Source: Clostridiales bacterium Firm_14 (GTDB lineage Bacteria; Bacillota; Clostridia; Saccharofermentanales; Saccharofermentanaceae). Taken from it: DNA of 64,000 nt. A program made the position numbers and the translations under genes. The stretch is from contig LVAT01000006.1 in NCBI GenBank assembly GCA_001604135.1, positions 181,379 through 245,378 of the forward strand, given 5' to 3'. The notes under the pieces were generated by a model. It worked only from the letters and a program-made list of their open reading frames with translations. It was not told where the DNA came from and ran no database searches. Shown here piece by piece: positions 43,700 to 51,935 of this stretch; within the stretch, counting starts at the first letter, position 1, and every line of letters starts with the position of its first letter.

Positions 43700-46357
43700 A
43701 TGACGGCAAAGACGGAGAAACTGCTAAAAGATATTACTCAAGCTATATTTGCTAAAAAAGCTGTTCTGATTACCGGAAACACCGGAGTCGGAAAGTCATA
43801 TATGGCCAAGGCTGCTATTTCTTTGCTTGCAAAAAAAGAGTATAGTTGTTTCCCTGAAAGCAAATCTCAAAATGTTGAAATGGAAATAATATCCTGTCAT
43901 AACAGTCTCGTCTATGAAGATGTTGTTGGCGGTATCACAGTTGAAACTGGTTCCGGAAGTATGAAATTCAACTATTCAGACAAGATGCTGATAGAAATGA
44001 TAAAGAAAGCATCGGAAGCATATTATTCAAAATCAGGAACCAAATATGTACTGCTTCTAGATGATATTCAACGATGTGATATCTCTTCTGTGTTGGGAGA
44101 TGCTGTTAGTGTTATCGGTTTAGGAAACCAGCAAGTTAAGCTGCACTTAAACTCCGGGATCGACATTGAAGTTACTCCGAATTTTTATTTAGTCGGAACT
44201 TATAATCCAACTGAAACTGGTGCTGTACCATTTCCTAATGAGTTTTATTCCAGGTTTTATACCATAGAATTGTTGTCTGATATTGAATACATTACCGATG
44301 ATAGCAAATCGGCTAATGCTCAGTATTATAGCCAGGTTAGGAATATTGTTCTTAACTATCTTGATATGCAGTATAAGATTAGTACATATGAACAGAATCG
44401 CTATTTACCTGGTCACGGTTATTTCAGCGGAGATAATGTTCATTTGCGAATTAAGTACCAGTTGATTCCAGTACTTAATCAATATATTTCTGAAGGCATA
44501 TTAGATCCCCGCGCAGAAAAATACATCAAACTGCTTGAAGCATCATGTAACAAGAAAATGGCAAAAGCCCTTCAAGCACAAGATAACTGCTTTAGTGACT
44601 ACAAAGAAAATATAACACCGAGCATTTTTGTTAGTGAAGAATCAACAAGAAACTGCAGTTCGATTCCAATTGAGAATCTTGTAGGAAGAATAATCGAACA
44701 GCGGTTACTTTCAACAGATTCAATAAAAGCAGGTATTCTTTTTAATGACAGTGTCGGCTATCGTGAAATGGTTGTTGGAGGAGTAACATATCATGCCTCA
44801 CTAATAGCTAACCCCACACAATATAATAAAATCCGAAGGGGCGGTAAACCGAGCGAACGTCCACTGTACAATGGCGGTACAATCAAAATCGATGGTGAAG
44901 AGTTTCATTTTACCGGAGGTTATCATCCTACTGATTATGTTAAGGATGCTTGTTGGAGCAAACCCAATGGATATAAGCTCGGAGAATCATTTGGTGGAGA
45001 TCTTGTGATATTCCGAATAGTGTGGCAATACTATCTAACTCTGATCAATGAATTGTCCTCGTATGTTGCTTCTAATCCAAATGATGTTGAGAAGAACACA
45101 TTGCTTGTTTTTGTAAAAAAAGAATGGGATTCATTCTTCGAAGATTTTAAGAAAATTGAACCACAGCCATTTTCCAAGAATGGATTGGAAGAAAAAGAAT
45201 GGAAACGAATAGAAGCAGAACATAACAAAGAGGCAAATGAAAACGTAAGAAAACTAGTTGGAAACCTCATTGTATTATGGAAAAACCCTGGTGATGAAAT
45301 AGAAATGTCCGATGGAAAAATAATAGTTTTGGAAGGAGTTGACAGTGGTATGAGCAAAAATATTTATCAAGAGTATGAAAATGCAATGGATGTGCTTGGC
45401 ATCAAACAAATGATTCTTCAAGGCCCTCCCGGCACATCAAAGACATATTCTGCCAAGGAGTTCTTAAAATACGTGGCGGGCAATTGTTCTGATGATGATC
45501 TTTCTGATATGCAGATTTCCAATTATGATCAGCCCAAAGCATATTGTGAAAAGTTGAACAAAGGTGAAGAGCCAAAGATTGCTTGGGACATAGTACAGTT
45601 CCATCCCTCTTATGGATATGAGGATTTTATCAGAGGTATTAAAGTTTCAACTAAAGAAGGAACTGATTCTATTTATTATGAAACAGTCAACAAGGTATTA
45701 GGCAATATTGCTGAACTGGCTAAGAAAAACAAAAATACAAAATTCTATCTAATAATTGATGAAATCAACAGAGCCAACCTTGCAACAGTATTTGGGGAGC
45801 TCATCTATGGTCTTGAATACAGAAAAGAAGAAGTCGCTACACCATATACTGTTGATAACAGCAACAGAATAAGCATCCCATCAAATCTGTATATTATAGG
45901 TACTATGAATACTGCCGATAAATCTATTGGTGGAATTGATTACGCTATTAGAAGACGATTCTTGTTCTTTGAACAGTTACCAGACGAGTCAGTAATCAGG
46001 TCTTACAGAATTGATAAAGGACAAAGTCAAGTTGACTTAAACGCAAAAGCTTGTAAATTATTTGAGTCCGTAAAAAAACTGTTTAGTGATGACTATTTAA
46101 GTCCTGAATACAGAAAGGAAGATGTTCAAATTGGTCATACTTATTTCCTTGTTGATAGCGAGGATCAGTTGCAAAAGCGATTTGAATATCAGATTATTCC
46201 TATACTTAAAGAATACTATAAAGACGGTGTTATTCATTTTGAGGCTGGGGACAACACAGAAGGTTTTATGGGATTCCTCAGTTGCATTGCAGGCAGAATA
46301 AACATTACTAATCAAAAAGATGATATTGAAAAAATTTTTACGGATCTAATTGCATAA
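43700..46357 (+). CDS. McrB-like protein with two AAA+ modules (LlaJI R1-like)
   Basis: An 885-residue protein with two AAA+ modules. The first (residues about 20-190) has Walker A GNTGVGKSY, a Walker B LLLDDIQRCD and GTYNPTETGAVPFPNEFYSRF. The second has GPPGTSKTY at about residue 574, LIIDEINRANLATVFGEL and the McrB-type guanine-nucleotide signature GTMNTADKS, then AIRRRF. The second P-loop has S where McrB usually has G (GPPGTSKT). Between them is a region of unknown fold (REMVVGGVTYHASLIA). With the McrC-like gene 14 bases later, it would form the restriction complex; LlaJI of Lactococcus has the same two-methyltransferase plus McrB/McrC arrangement. Confidence 0.85.
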   Translation: MTAKTEKLLKDITQAIFAKKAVLITGNTGVGKSYMAKAAISLLAKKEYSCFPESKSQNVEMEIISCHNSLVYEDVVGGITVETGSGSMKFNYSDKMLIEMIKKASEAYYSKSGTKYVLLLDDIQRCDISSVLGDAVSVIGLGNQQVKLHLNSGIDIEVTPNFYLVGTYNPTETGAVPFPNEFYSRFYTIELLSDIEYITDDSKSANAQYYSQVRNIVLNYLDMQYKISTYEQNRYLPGHGYFSGDNVHLRIKYQLIPVLNQYISEGILDPRAEKYIKLLEASCNKKMAKALQAQDNCFSDYKENITPSIFVSEESTRNCSSIPIENLVGRIIEQRLLSTDSIKAGILFNDSVGYREMVVGGVTYHASLIANPTQYNKIRRGGKPSERPLYNGGTIKIDGEEFHFTGGYHPTDYVKDACWSKPNGYKLGESFGGDLVIFRIVWQYYLTLINELSSYVASNPNDVEKNTLLVFVKKEWDSFFEDFKKIEPQPFSKNGLEEKEWKRIEAEHNKEANENVRKLVGNLIVLWKNPGDEIEMSDGKIIVLEGVDSGMSKNIYQEYENAMDVLGIKQMILQGPPGTSKTYSAKEFLKYVAGNCSDDDLSDMQISNYDQPKAYCEKLNKGEEPKIAWDIVQFHPSYGYEDFIRGIKVSTKEGTDSIYYETVNKVLGNIAELAKKNKNTKFYLIIDEINRANLATVFGELIYGLEYRKEEVATPYTVDNSNRISIPSNLYIIGTMNTADKSIGGIDYAIRRRFLFFEQLPDESVIRSYRIDKGQSQVDLNAKACKLFESVKKLFSDDYLSPEYRKEDVQIGHTYFLVDSEDQLQKRFEYQIIPILKEYYKDGVIHFEAGDNTEGFMGFLSCIAGRINITNQKDDIEKIFTDLIA

Positions 46358-46371
46358 CGTGGTGAGTTATT

Positions 46372-47820
46372 ATGAACGGATGGCAAGTTCCTAAAGACGG
46401 AATACGAATATATATCATTCCCGACAATAGTCCTATGCACGGATTTTCAGAGCATATTAGTGATGAAGATCTTGATAGGCTTTATGTGTCATATGGTGAA
46501 TCACGGATTAATCTTGGAATTCACTACTTTAAGAAGCAGCTCTATTCTTCTAATTTAGTTGGTATAGCAAGACTTAAAAATATCGATGGAGATAATATAC
46601 ATGATTCTGAAGGAAATGAATTAGTATTAAAAGTAATTCCTAGGTTTAATGTAACTGTAGTTGAACTGCTTAATTATATTCGAGATGATGATGAGTTTGA
46701 TCGATATATGGCACCCCAAACAATAAGCAATCGACAGGTCGAAAAAGATATAGAGGCAGTTGATAGAAATGAGATTTTCTATTTCTTTGAACATGAAAAA
46801 CCATTACGTGTAGAAGATGGTATCTCTAACGAAAACAGCATTATTACTGTAACTGTATTCCTAACTTTGTTGAGGTTATTGTGCAAGCGTCCGCTAATGG
46901 GCCGCATGCTAAAAGATGAAGAAAACCTTACAGGTAAAGTTAAAGGTAAGATTGTCATTGAGAAAAACATAAAGACTAACTCTATTCATGGAAGAAATGA
47001 CCGATTCTATTGCCAATATCTTCATTACACTGATGACATTATTGAAAACCAGATACTTAAAGCCGCATTATTGAAGGCTAAAAGGTTTATCTTGGATTAT
47101 TTGGGAGATTATGGCAAGGATGCCAATAATTACTCTTCAATGATTTCTTACTGTACAAAGGCTTTGAGAAAGATTAGTGATATATCGTGCAGTGGTTCTG
47201 CTTGCAATGGTTTAAAGCTAACTGGATGTTATGCGTATTATAGGCCGGTTATAATTATGGCTAAAATGATATTGGATGATATTTCAATAGAATCAAACGG
47301 AGCCGTTAATACTACCGGATACGTTGTTCCTTATGCCATTTCTATGGATACTTTATTTGAAGTATATGTTCGAGCATACTTAAAGAAGAATGGCATTTGC
47401 TCTTACAAAGACAAAACAGACAGCGGTATTATTCTTGAAAAGTATGATCACAAAATCGAAGTTCTTACTGAAGATGAAAATCTTAATAATCCAGGTAAAT
47501 ATATTTCTGGATCTATCAAGCCTGATTTAATCCTTGTAGATCAAGATAATGATAGTACATTAGTTATTGATGTGAAATACAAGGATTATACCAGCGGAAA
47601 CTCTCGGAATGATCGCCTTCAATTACTTGCATATAGTATGATGCTCAATGCAAATAACATAGGTATAATTCTTCCAGCTCAAGATAACGAGGAGATATTT
47701 GATCCTAGAAAGATTAACTCTTTGGAAAAAAGACTTGTTAAATACCACCAGTTGTTGCTTGGAGTTATGAAAGAGGATTCTACTATTGCAGACTATATTA
47801 AAAATAAAGCATTTGATTGA
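46372..47820 (+). CDS. McrC-like nuclease subunit (LlaJI R2-like)
   Basis: A 482-residue protein of the McrC type. The N-terminal and central parts hold a DUF2357-like region (FYFFEHEKPLRVEDGISNE, LTGKVKGKIVIEKNI). The C-terminus carries a PD-(D/E)XK nuclease site: KPDLILVDQDNDSTLVIDVKYKDY supplies D and DxK. McrC activates the McrB ring and performs cleavage. It lies 14 bases after the McrB-like gene. The next gene is on the opposite strand, so the island ends here. Confidence 0.87.
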   Translation: MNGWQVPKDGIRIYIIPDNSPMHGFSEHISDEDLDRLYVSYGESRINLGIHYFKKQLYSSNLVGIARLKNIDGDNIHDSEGNELVLKVIPRFNVTVVELLNYIRDDDEFDRYMAPQTISNRQVEKDIEAVDRNEIFYFFEHEKPLRVEDGISNENSIITVTVFLTLLRLLCKRPLMGRMLKDEENLTGKVKGKIVIEKNIKTNSIHGRNDRFYCQYLHYTDDIIENQILKAALLKAKRFILDYLGDYGKDANNYSSMISYCTKALRKISDISCSGSACNGLKLTGCYAYYRPVIIMAKMILDDISIESNGAVNTTGYVVPYAISMDTLFEVYVRAYLKKNGICSYKDKTDSGIILEKYDHKIEVLTEDENLNNPGKYISGSIKPDLILVDQDNDSTLVIDVKYKDYTSGNSRNDRLQLLAYSMMLNANNIGIILPAQDNEEIFDPRKINSLEKRLVKYHQLLLGVMKEDSTIADYIKNKAFD

Positions 47821-47832
47821 CAGTAAGCTATT

Positions 47833-48165
47833 TTAGAACCATCGCTCTTCAATAAAATCGCACATGTTCAGCGTAATTCCAAGAATATCGCGTAAGTCCC
47901 CATCATTCATATCAATATCGGCTAAGTCGTTCCCATCGGGAGTCTCTGTAACAGCCTCTTCGATGATATCCTCCCCTTCTTTACCGAACTCCTTTATGAT
48001 TGCGTCTTCCAGGAGCCTAAGATTGGAAAAGTCCGTCACATATAAGTGAGCAAGGTTTATAAATGCATCACGGAGCTCATCTTCGGTTAGTTTGTTATTG
48101 AAATCTGTGAAATAGCGGATCTGGTTGATCCAATTATTGGGATGTGGTCTCTGCTGCCAAAACAT
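47833..48165 (-). CDS. small acidic protein, unknown, divergent to the WYL regulator
   Basis: A 110-residue protein starting MFWQQRPHPNNWINQIRYF and ending ITLNMCDFIEERWF. ATG 48165 is chosen because AAGGAGG lies 7 bases upstream. It is mostly helical and very acidic (DNDGDLRD-like regions). It is divergent from the WYL gene, with a 262-base shared control region. No family is recognised. A small protein divergently paired with a WYL regulator could be a regulated effector or an anti-defence or defence accessory. Confidence 0.65.
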   Translation of the reverse strand: MFWQQRPHPNNWINQIRYFTDFNNKLTEDELRDAFINLAHLYVTDFSNLRLLEDAIIKEFGKEGEDIIEEAVTETPDGNDLADIDMNDGDLRDILGITLNMCDFIEERWF

Positions 48166-48242
48166 ATTAATACCTCCTTGTGGGCTATTGATGTTTTCAC
48201 TATGCATCCCTCACGGCTGAAAATCAATATGTGTGTCAAAAG

Positions 48243-48300
48243 TTGAGACTTTTTCCGACAAATTGAGACTTTTGAGATTATCAGTCTCAGTACGTTTAAT
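48243..48300. promoter_or_regulatory. repeat-rich operator region between the divergent pair
   Basis: TTGAGACTTTT occurs twice with a 20-base period (48243 and 48263), next to GAGATTATCAGTCTC (imperfect dyad) and CAGTAC...GTACTG (dyad). This pattern fits binding sites for the adjacent WYL protein. A TATAAT-like -10 element is at about 48354. Confidence 0.5.
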
Positions 48301-48427
48301 TGTACTGTTTGTATTTTTCACGTTAGTGTCCGTTTAATAACCCAATGCCCCCTGTATAATTCAGACGGAAATGTAATCTGATTGACATAAATGCTATGTC
48401 CGAATCTGCCAAATGGGAGGTTTGCTT

Positions 48428-49426
48428 ATGGAAAATGCTTGGAATACTAAATGGAATAATAACTTAAGACCGATGTATGTTAAAGAGATACTTCTGGAGC
48501 ATACAGATGAAACACACTTCATTTCTGTCGGTGAAATCATTGAGATCCTTGAATCCACATACGGTATCGCAGCTACGCGCAGAACAATCTACGATGATAT
48601 CGAGATGTTCATAGCGACGGGGATCGATATTGAATGCGTGAATGGGAAAAACAACAGGCATATGTATCACATATTGACCCGTGATTATGAGATCGCTGAA
48701 CTCCGCGTAATGATGGATGCTCTTGTGTCATTCAGGTCTCTTCCACCGGCAAAGACTAGTGCTCTGATAAGGAAGATCAGTAAGCTCGCCGGACCTTCAT
48801 ATGACTATCTTATCCAGAATACGGATATAGATGGCCGCCCCAGAGCCGAGAACCAGCAGATCTTCTACATAATAGATACTGTTTACAAAGCAATCGTTAG
48901 CAAGAAGCAGATTGCATTCAAGTATTATGAGTATCTTACGTCTTCAAAAAAGCAGCTTAAGAATAAGGGAGAAGAATACCAGGTCTCTCCTTACCGGCTT
49001 GTTTGCTGTAACGACTATTACTATCTGTTAGCTTATTCTGAAAAACACGAGAATATCGTTGCGTTCAGAGTTGACCGCATATGTGGTATTCCTAAGGAAT
49101 CTGCTCAGGATTGTATACCTGAGCCTGAAGACTTCTCCGTCGATAAGTATGTAAAAGATACTTTTCACATGAAGACCGGCGATATGACTGAGGTCTCACT
49201 GGAATTCGACACGAGCGTGATCGATGCTATGGTGGATCATTTCGGTCAGGAAATGAACATCTTCTTTATTGATAAAACCACGTGCAGAGCTAAGGTAAAA
49301 GTGCAGGTCAACAATATCTTTTTCGCTTGGATATTCGGCTTTGAAGGCAAGGTCCGCATAAGAGGACCTAAAGAGCTGCAGGAAGATTATATCCGCATGG
49401 TCTCAAAGGAAATGGCAAGGCTGTAA
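48428..49426 (+). CDS. WYL-domain transcriptional regulator
   Basis: A 332-residue protein. The N-terminal winged helix (HFISVGEIIEILESTYGIAATRRTIYDDIEMF) is HTH_11-like, and the middle is a WYL-type sensing domain (KQIAFKYYEYLTSSKKQLKNKGEEYQVSPYRLVCCNDYYYLLAYSE) followed by the WCX extension (WIFGFEGKVRIRGPKEL). ATG 48428 is chosen because GGGAGG lies 8 bases upstream; an ATG at 48413 would place the site inside the gene. WYL proteins often control defence islands by sensing nucleic acid; here it sits beside the LlaJI-like cluster. Confidence 0.88.
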   Translation: MENAWNTKWNNNLRPMYVKEILLEHTDETHFISVGEIIEILESTYGIAATRRTIYDDIEMFIATGIDIECVNGKNNRHMYHILTRDYEIAELRVMMDALVSFRSLPPAKTSALIRKISKLAGPSYDYLIQNTDIDGRPRAENQQIFYIIDTVYKAIVSKKQIAFKYYEYLTSSKKQLKNKGEEYQVSPYRLVCCNDYYYLLAYSEKHENIVAFRVDRICGIPKESAQDCIPEPEDFSVDKYVKDTFHMKTGDMTEVSLEFDTSVIDAMVDHFGQEMNIFFIDKTTCRAKVKVQVNNIFFAWIFGFEGKVRIRGPKELQEDYIRMVSKEMARL

Positions 49427-49513
49427 GACTGCTAAACCCCTTGCAAAATATGGCTTTGAGGGGGAGTTAAGAGTCCAGTTGTACACTGCAATGTACAGCA
49501 AGAAAAATAGCTA

Positions 49514-49542
49514 TTGCAAAGCAAAAAACGCCCTCGTATAAT
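49514..49542 (+). promoter_or_regulatory. strong promoter of the ImmA operon
   Basis: TTGCAA at 49514-49519 and TATAAT at 49537-49542 have an ideal 17-base spacing. The first gene start with a good ribosome site is at 49605. Confidence 0.75.
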
Positions 49543-49559
49543 CAAACCATAACAAGAAC

Positions 49560-49573
49560 CGAACAAACGTTCT
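49560..49573 (+). promoter_or_regulatory. LexA (SOS) box-like operator
   Basis: CGAACAAACGTTCT matches the Gram-positive SOS box CGAAC-N4-GTTCG in all but the last base, and a broader dyad AAGAAC...GTTCTT surrounds it. It lies 18 bases after the -10 element, where a bound repressor would block transcription. Confidence 0.65.
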
Positions 49574-49604
49574 TGACAATCTGAGAAAGGAAGGAAAAGG
49601 ATAT

Positions 49605-49721
49605 ATGCTTAAGAAGATCGCATATTTGACTGTTGATGCTAATGTCATGAATATGCCCTGCTTATTTATCTCTGCCCTTCCGGTTCAGATCGAGCCAAGC
49701 GGTCCAGGAAGTTGTAGATAA
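49605..49721 (+). CDS. 38-residue peptide behind the LexA-box promoter
   Basis: A reading frame starting MLKKIAYLTVDANV with a strong ribosome site (GAAAGGAAGG) before it and ending SGPGSCR. It is the first translatable unit downstream of the SOS-like promoter. It could be a real small protein or a leader for the downstream genes. No similarity is recognised. Confidence 0.5.
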   Translation: MLKKIAYLTVDANVMNMPCLFISALPVQIEPSGPGSCR

Positions 49722-49850
49722 GCCCCATTACAACTTAAAAGAAATTACTAACGCATAAAACATATGCGTCAGTACAAGTCGGCACTTAGCGGCTTCACCG
49801 GATTTTTTCCCTTTAGCCGGTGAAGTAAGAATAACCAGGAGGAATAAGCG

Positions 49851-50075
49851 ATGAAGAAGAAAGAAGTTAAAGTGGAAAGTATCAGAGATAAGAGCCGGTT
49901 GATCCCGCAGGCACTTATCGGAAGTAACGGAACAAGGCACGAGATCACTAAAGTCCTGTTCTGTGCTCATTCCACAGAAAATGAGTTTGAAGGTATTCGT
50001 TATGCAGTCAGCTTCAATGGAGCAGAAACATATCTGTATCTCATTGACAGCCGTTGGTATGTACAGGTGGTGTGA
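49851..50075 (+). CDS. small protein upstream of the ImmA peptidase, unknown
   Basis: A 74-residue protein (MKKKEVKVESIRDKSRLIPQALIGSNGTRHEI...) with a good GGAGG site before ATG 49851. A basic N-terminal helix is followed by a beta-rich end (LYLIDSRWYVQVV). Its stop is one base before the ATG of the peptidase gene, so the two are translationally linked. It could be a partner or substrate of the peptidase; no family is recognised. Confidence 0.65.
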   Translation: MKKKEVKVESIRDKSRLIPQALIGSNGTRHEITKVLFCAHSTENEFEGIRYAVSFNGAETYLYLIDSRWYVQVV

Positions 50076-50076
50076 T

Positions 50077-50808
50077 ATGAAGAAAAGGACATCAATTGAA
50101 GAAATGAATGCAATATGCACTATGCTCATTTCTGACTTTCTTAAGAAGTTCCACTATTCGAACACCAGAGTAATTGATATTGAAGATTTCGTAACTCGTT
50201 ATCTTGGCACTACGATCTTATATGAAGATTTCGCAGTAGATGTTCCCGGTAGAGGCGGCTTCATTTCGGATGGTGAACAGGCTCTTCCCGTCTTGAGAAA
50301 CGGTATGAGGCAGTTTGTCATCTTCCCTGAAAATGTAATCGTAATCGACTCTTCTCTAAATAGCATGGATAATCTAGCCAAATACAGATTTACCGTAGCA
50401 CACGAAGCTGCACACTTCATAATGTGCAAGCATGTCGGCGGTGACTTTACAGCAGCATTCCATACTGAATATGTTGACGGTGAATATTACACCACTGAGA
50501 TGCTTAAGGAGATGATGTCATTTTCAGAAACTGTTGCCAATCGTGCTGCTGCATGTCTTCTTATGCCGGACTTCATTGTGGAAAAGATGCTTAACAAGTA
50601 CAACTTAGGCAATAAGGTTACGATCTATACCGGAAGCAAGATCGTTATTCCTAAAGCAAGCAAAACGATCATTCAGCAGATGGCTGATAGTATGGGCGTC
50701 AGCTTCAGCACATGTTATTACAGACTTCAGGAATTATCGATTCTTGATAAGAGACCTCTCGAAGAATATGCAGCTGCATTCAGCGTTGCGGAGGACGATC
50801 ATGTTTGA
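50077..50808 (+). CDS. ImmA/IrrE-type metallopeptidase
   Basis: A 243-residue protein with the zinc motif HEAAH at residues 109-113 (FTVAHEAAHFIM) and the third ligand region ETVANRAAACLLMP, both typical of ImmA/IrrE (DUF955). In ICEBs1 such an enzyme cuts the repressor ImmR after DNA damage and so starts excision. Here the gene is behind a LexA-box-like promoter. ATG 50077 is chosen because it directly follows the stop of the previous gene. No ImmR-like repressor with a clear helix-turn-helix lies immediately beside it, so the target must be elsewhere. Confidence 0.85.
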   Translation: MKKRTSIEEMNAICTMLISDFLKKFHYSNTRVIDIEDFVTRYLGTTILYEDFAVDVPGRGGFISDGEQALPVLRNGMRQFVIFPENVIVIDSSLNSMDNLAKYRFTVAHEAAHFIMCKHVGGDFTAAFHTEYVDGEYYTTEMLKEMMSFSETVANRAAACLLMPDFIVEKMLNKYNLGNKVTIYTGSKIVIPKASKTIIQQMADSMGVSFSTCYYRLQELSILDKRPLEEYAAAFSVAEDDHV

Positions 50809-51079
50809 CCAATATGATTCTCAGTTAAGAAGAAAGCTGTATGCTTCACAAGCCCTGGCGGTAGGTAAATCAAAAAGGAACGTCAAATGTCCTGTCTGTG
50901 GAGCCTTACTTTGCAAAGTTGTTGGCAGAGAACATCAACTTATGGACGCTTTGTGCAGAAAATGTGGATTCAACGAAGTAATCGATCTGGCCCTATTCAG
51001 GACCATGAAACTAAAACAAATATATAACGCAAAAGAAGGTTACTGGTACTGCCCTCACCCAGAGCAAATTGCCGGATAA
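50801..51079 (+). CDS. small zinc-ribbon protein
   Basis: A 92-residue protein with two CxxC pairs (KCPVCGALLCK and LCRKCGFNE), likely a zinc ribbon for DNA or protein contact. It overlaps the peptidase stop by 8 bases (ATGTTTGA), so it is co-translated. The C-terminus (EGYWYCPHPEQ) has an extra cysteine. Function unknown. Confidence 0.7.
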   Translation: MFDQYDSQLRRKLYASQALAVGKSKRNVKCPVCGALLCKVVGREHQLMDALCRKCGFNEVIDLALFRTMKLKQIYNAKEGYWYCPHPEQIAG

Positions 51080-51401
51080 CCGTTACGGATCAAGCTACCA
51101 TCCTTAAAGGAAGCTTTCATACAACCGAATAAACCTTGACTTTAGCCGAGCAAGCGGAGCAGGATCCTTAATTTAAGGACTGAAAAGACTATCAAGCGCC
51201 GTACGAAGTTTGAAGAGATTAATCTCTCTTCTATTTCGTACGGCGTTTTGCTGTTCTGAAATATCTGCTTCGTATGTCACTCAAAGTTCCTTCCTTACCC
51301 GATGAAGTCGGAAAGGAAGGAACATGTTTTATAGGTATCAGCACTATCCATAACCAACTGTAATTTCCCTTTTTATCTAAAAAAAATTACAGGAGGTCTA
51401 T
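51080..51401. other. gap with a strong hairpin
   Basis: About 320 bases without a gene. It has two small dyads (AAGGATCCTTAATTTAAGGA-like), then the strong hairpin of the next entry. A TTTAGCCGAGCA sequence (51142-51153) resembles the TTTAGCCAAGCA repeat at 17.5-17.9 kb. Confidence 0.5.
51197..51249 (+). terminator. terminator after the ImmA operon
   Basis: CGCCGTACGAA and TTCGTACGGCG form a perfect 11-bp stem with an inner GAAGAGATTAATCTCTCTTC stem, followed by TTTTG. Confidence 0.85.
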
Positions 51402-51935
51402 ATGGACTCTATTATTTACGTATCACCCGACAACAAATTCAAGGTCATTGATCTTAATAAGGAATACAACGGTAACAACAAGGAAACTCCCTACGCAATT
51501 GTTACCGATCTTCTGGAAGTATGCCTGCATAGAGCTTACGGCTCAGTGGTTAAGCAGTACAGCCCCTTTGTGCTCTTAACTGACGAGATGTTTGAAGCTA
51601 TGCACGATAGCTATAAGAATGATCATCGCGAGCACATGAGAGAAAGTCTCTTTCACGATACACTCTCACTTGATGCAGCAGTTTTTTTAGTCGATGAGTA
51701 CTCTAATCCCGTTCGTATCAGTGAATCACTCTATACGATGGATTGTCTTTTCAAAAGAATGAGTAAACTCGCCAATGATGCCGGTCCCAGGATATACAAG
51801 AAATACGTTATTGGATTTACTTCCAGAGAAATAGCAACTCAGGAAGGAACAACTTTTGACGAGGTCCGCAAGTGCATTTACAGAGCCCTGCCGGAACTTC
51901 ACAAGATTTTCGTTGATCTGGGGGTGGTAGCATGA
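51402..51935 (+). CDS. sigma-70-region-4-like protein
   Basis: A 177-residue protein whose C-terminal part (RIYKKYVIGFTSREIATQEGTTFDEVRKCIYRALPELHKIF) matches a sigma region 4-type helix-turn-helix. The N-terminal part is unlike standard sigma region 2 and is not recognised. AGGAGG lies before ATG 51402. It overlaps the PemK/MazF-like gene by 4 bases. It may regulate the excision module or act as an antitoxin-like partner of that gene, although it does not look like a known MazE. Confidence 0.6.
   Translation: MDSIIYVSPDNKFKVIDLNKEYNGNNKETPYAIVTDLLEVCLHRAYGSVVKQYSPFVLLTDEMFEAMHDSYKNDHREHMRESLFHDTLSLDAAVFLVDEYSNPVRISESLYTMDCLFKRMSKLANDAGPRIYKKYVIGFTSREIATQEGTTFDEVRKCIYRALPELHKIFVDLGVVA

Larger units (their letters stand above)
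49427..49604. promoter_or_regulatory. control region with promoter and dyads
   Basis: Contains a copy of the CCAGTTGTAC-CTGCA-TGTACA palindrome (49475-49496) shared with 14892-14913 and a strong promoter with a LexA-type box (next entries). AGTTAAGAGTCC (49465-49476) also recurs at 15024-15035. Confidence 0.5.
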
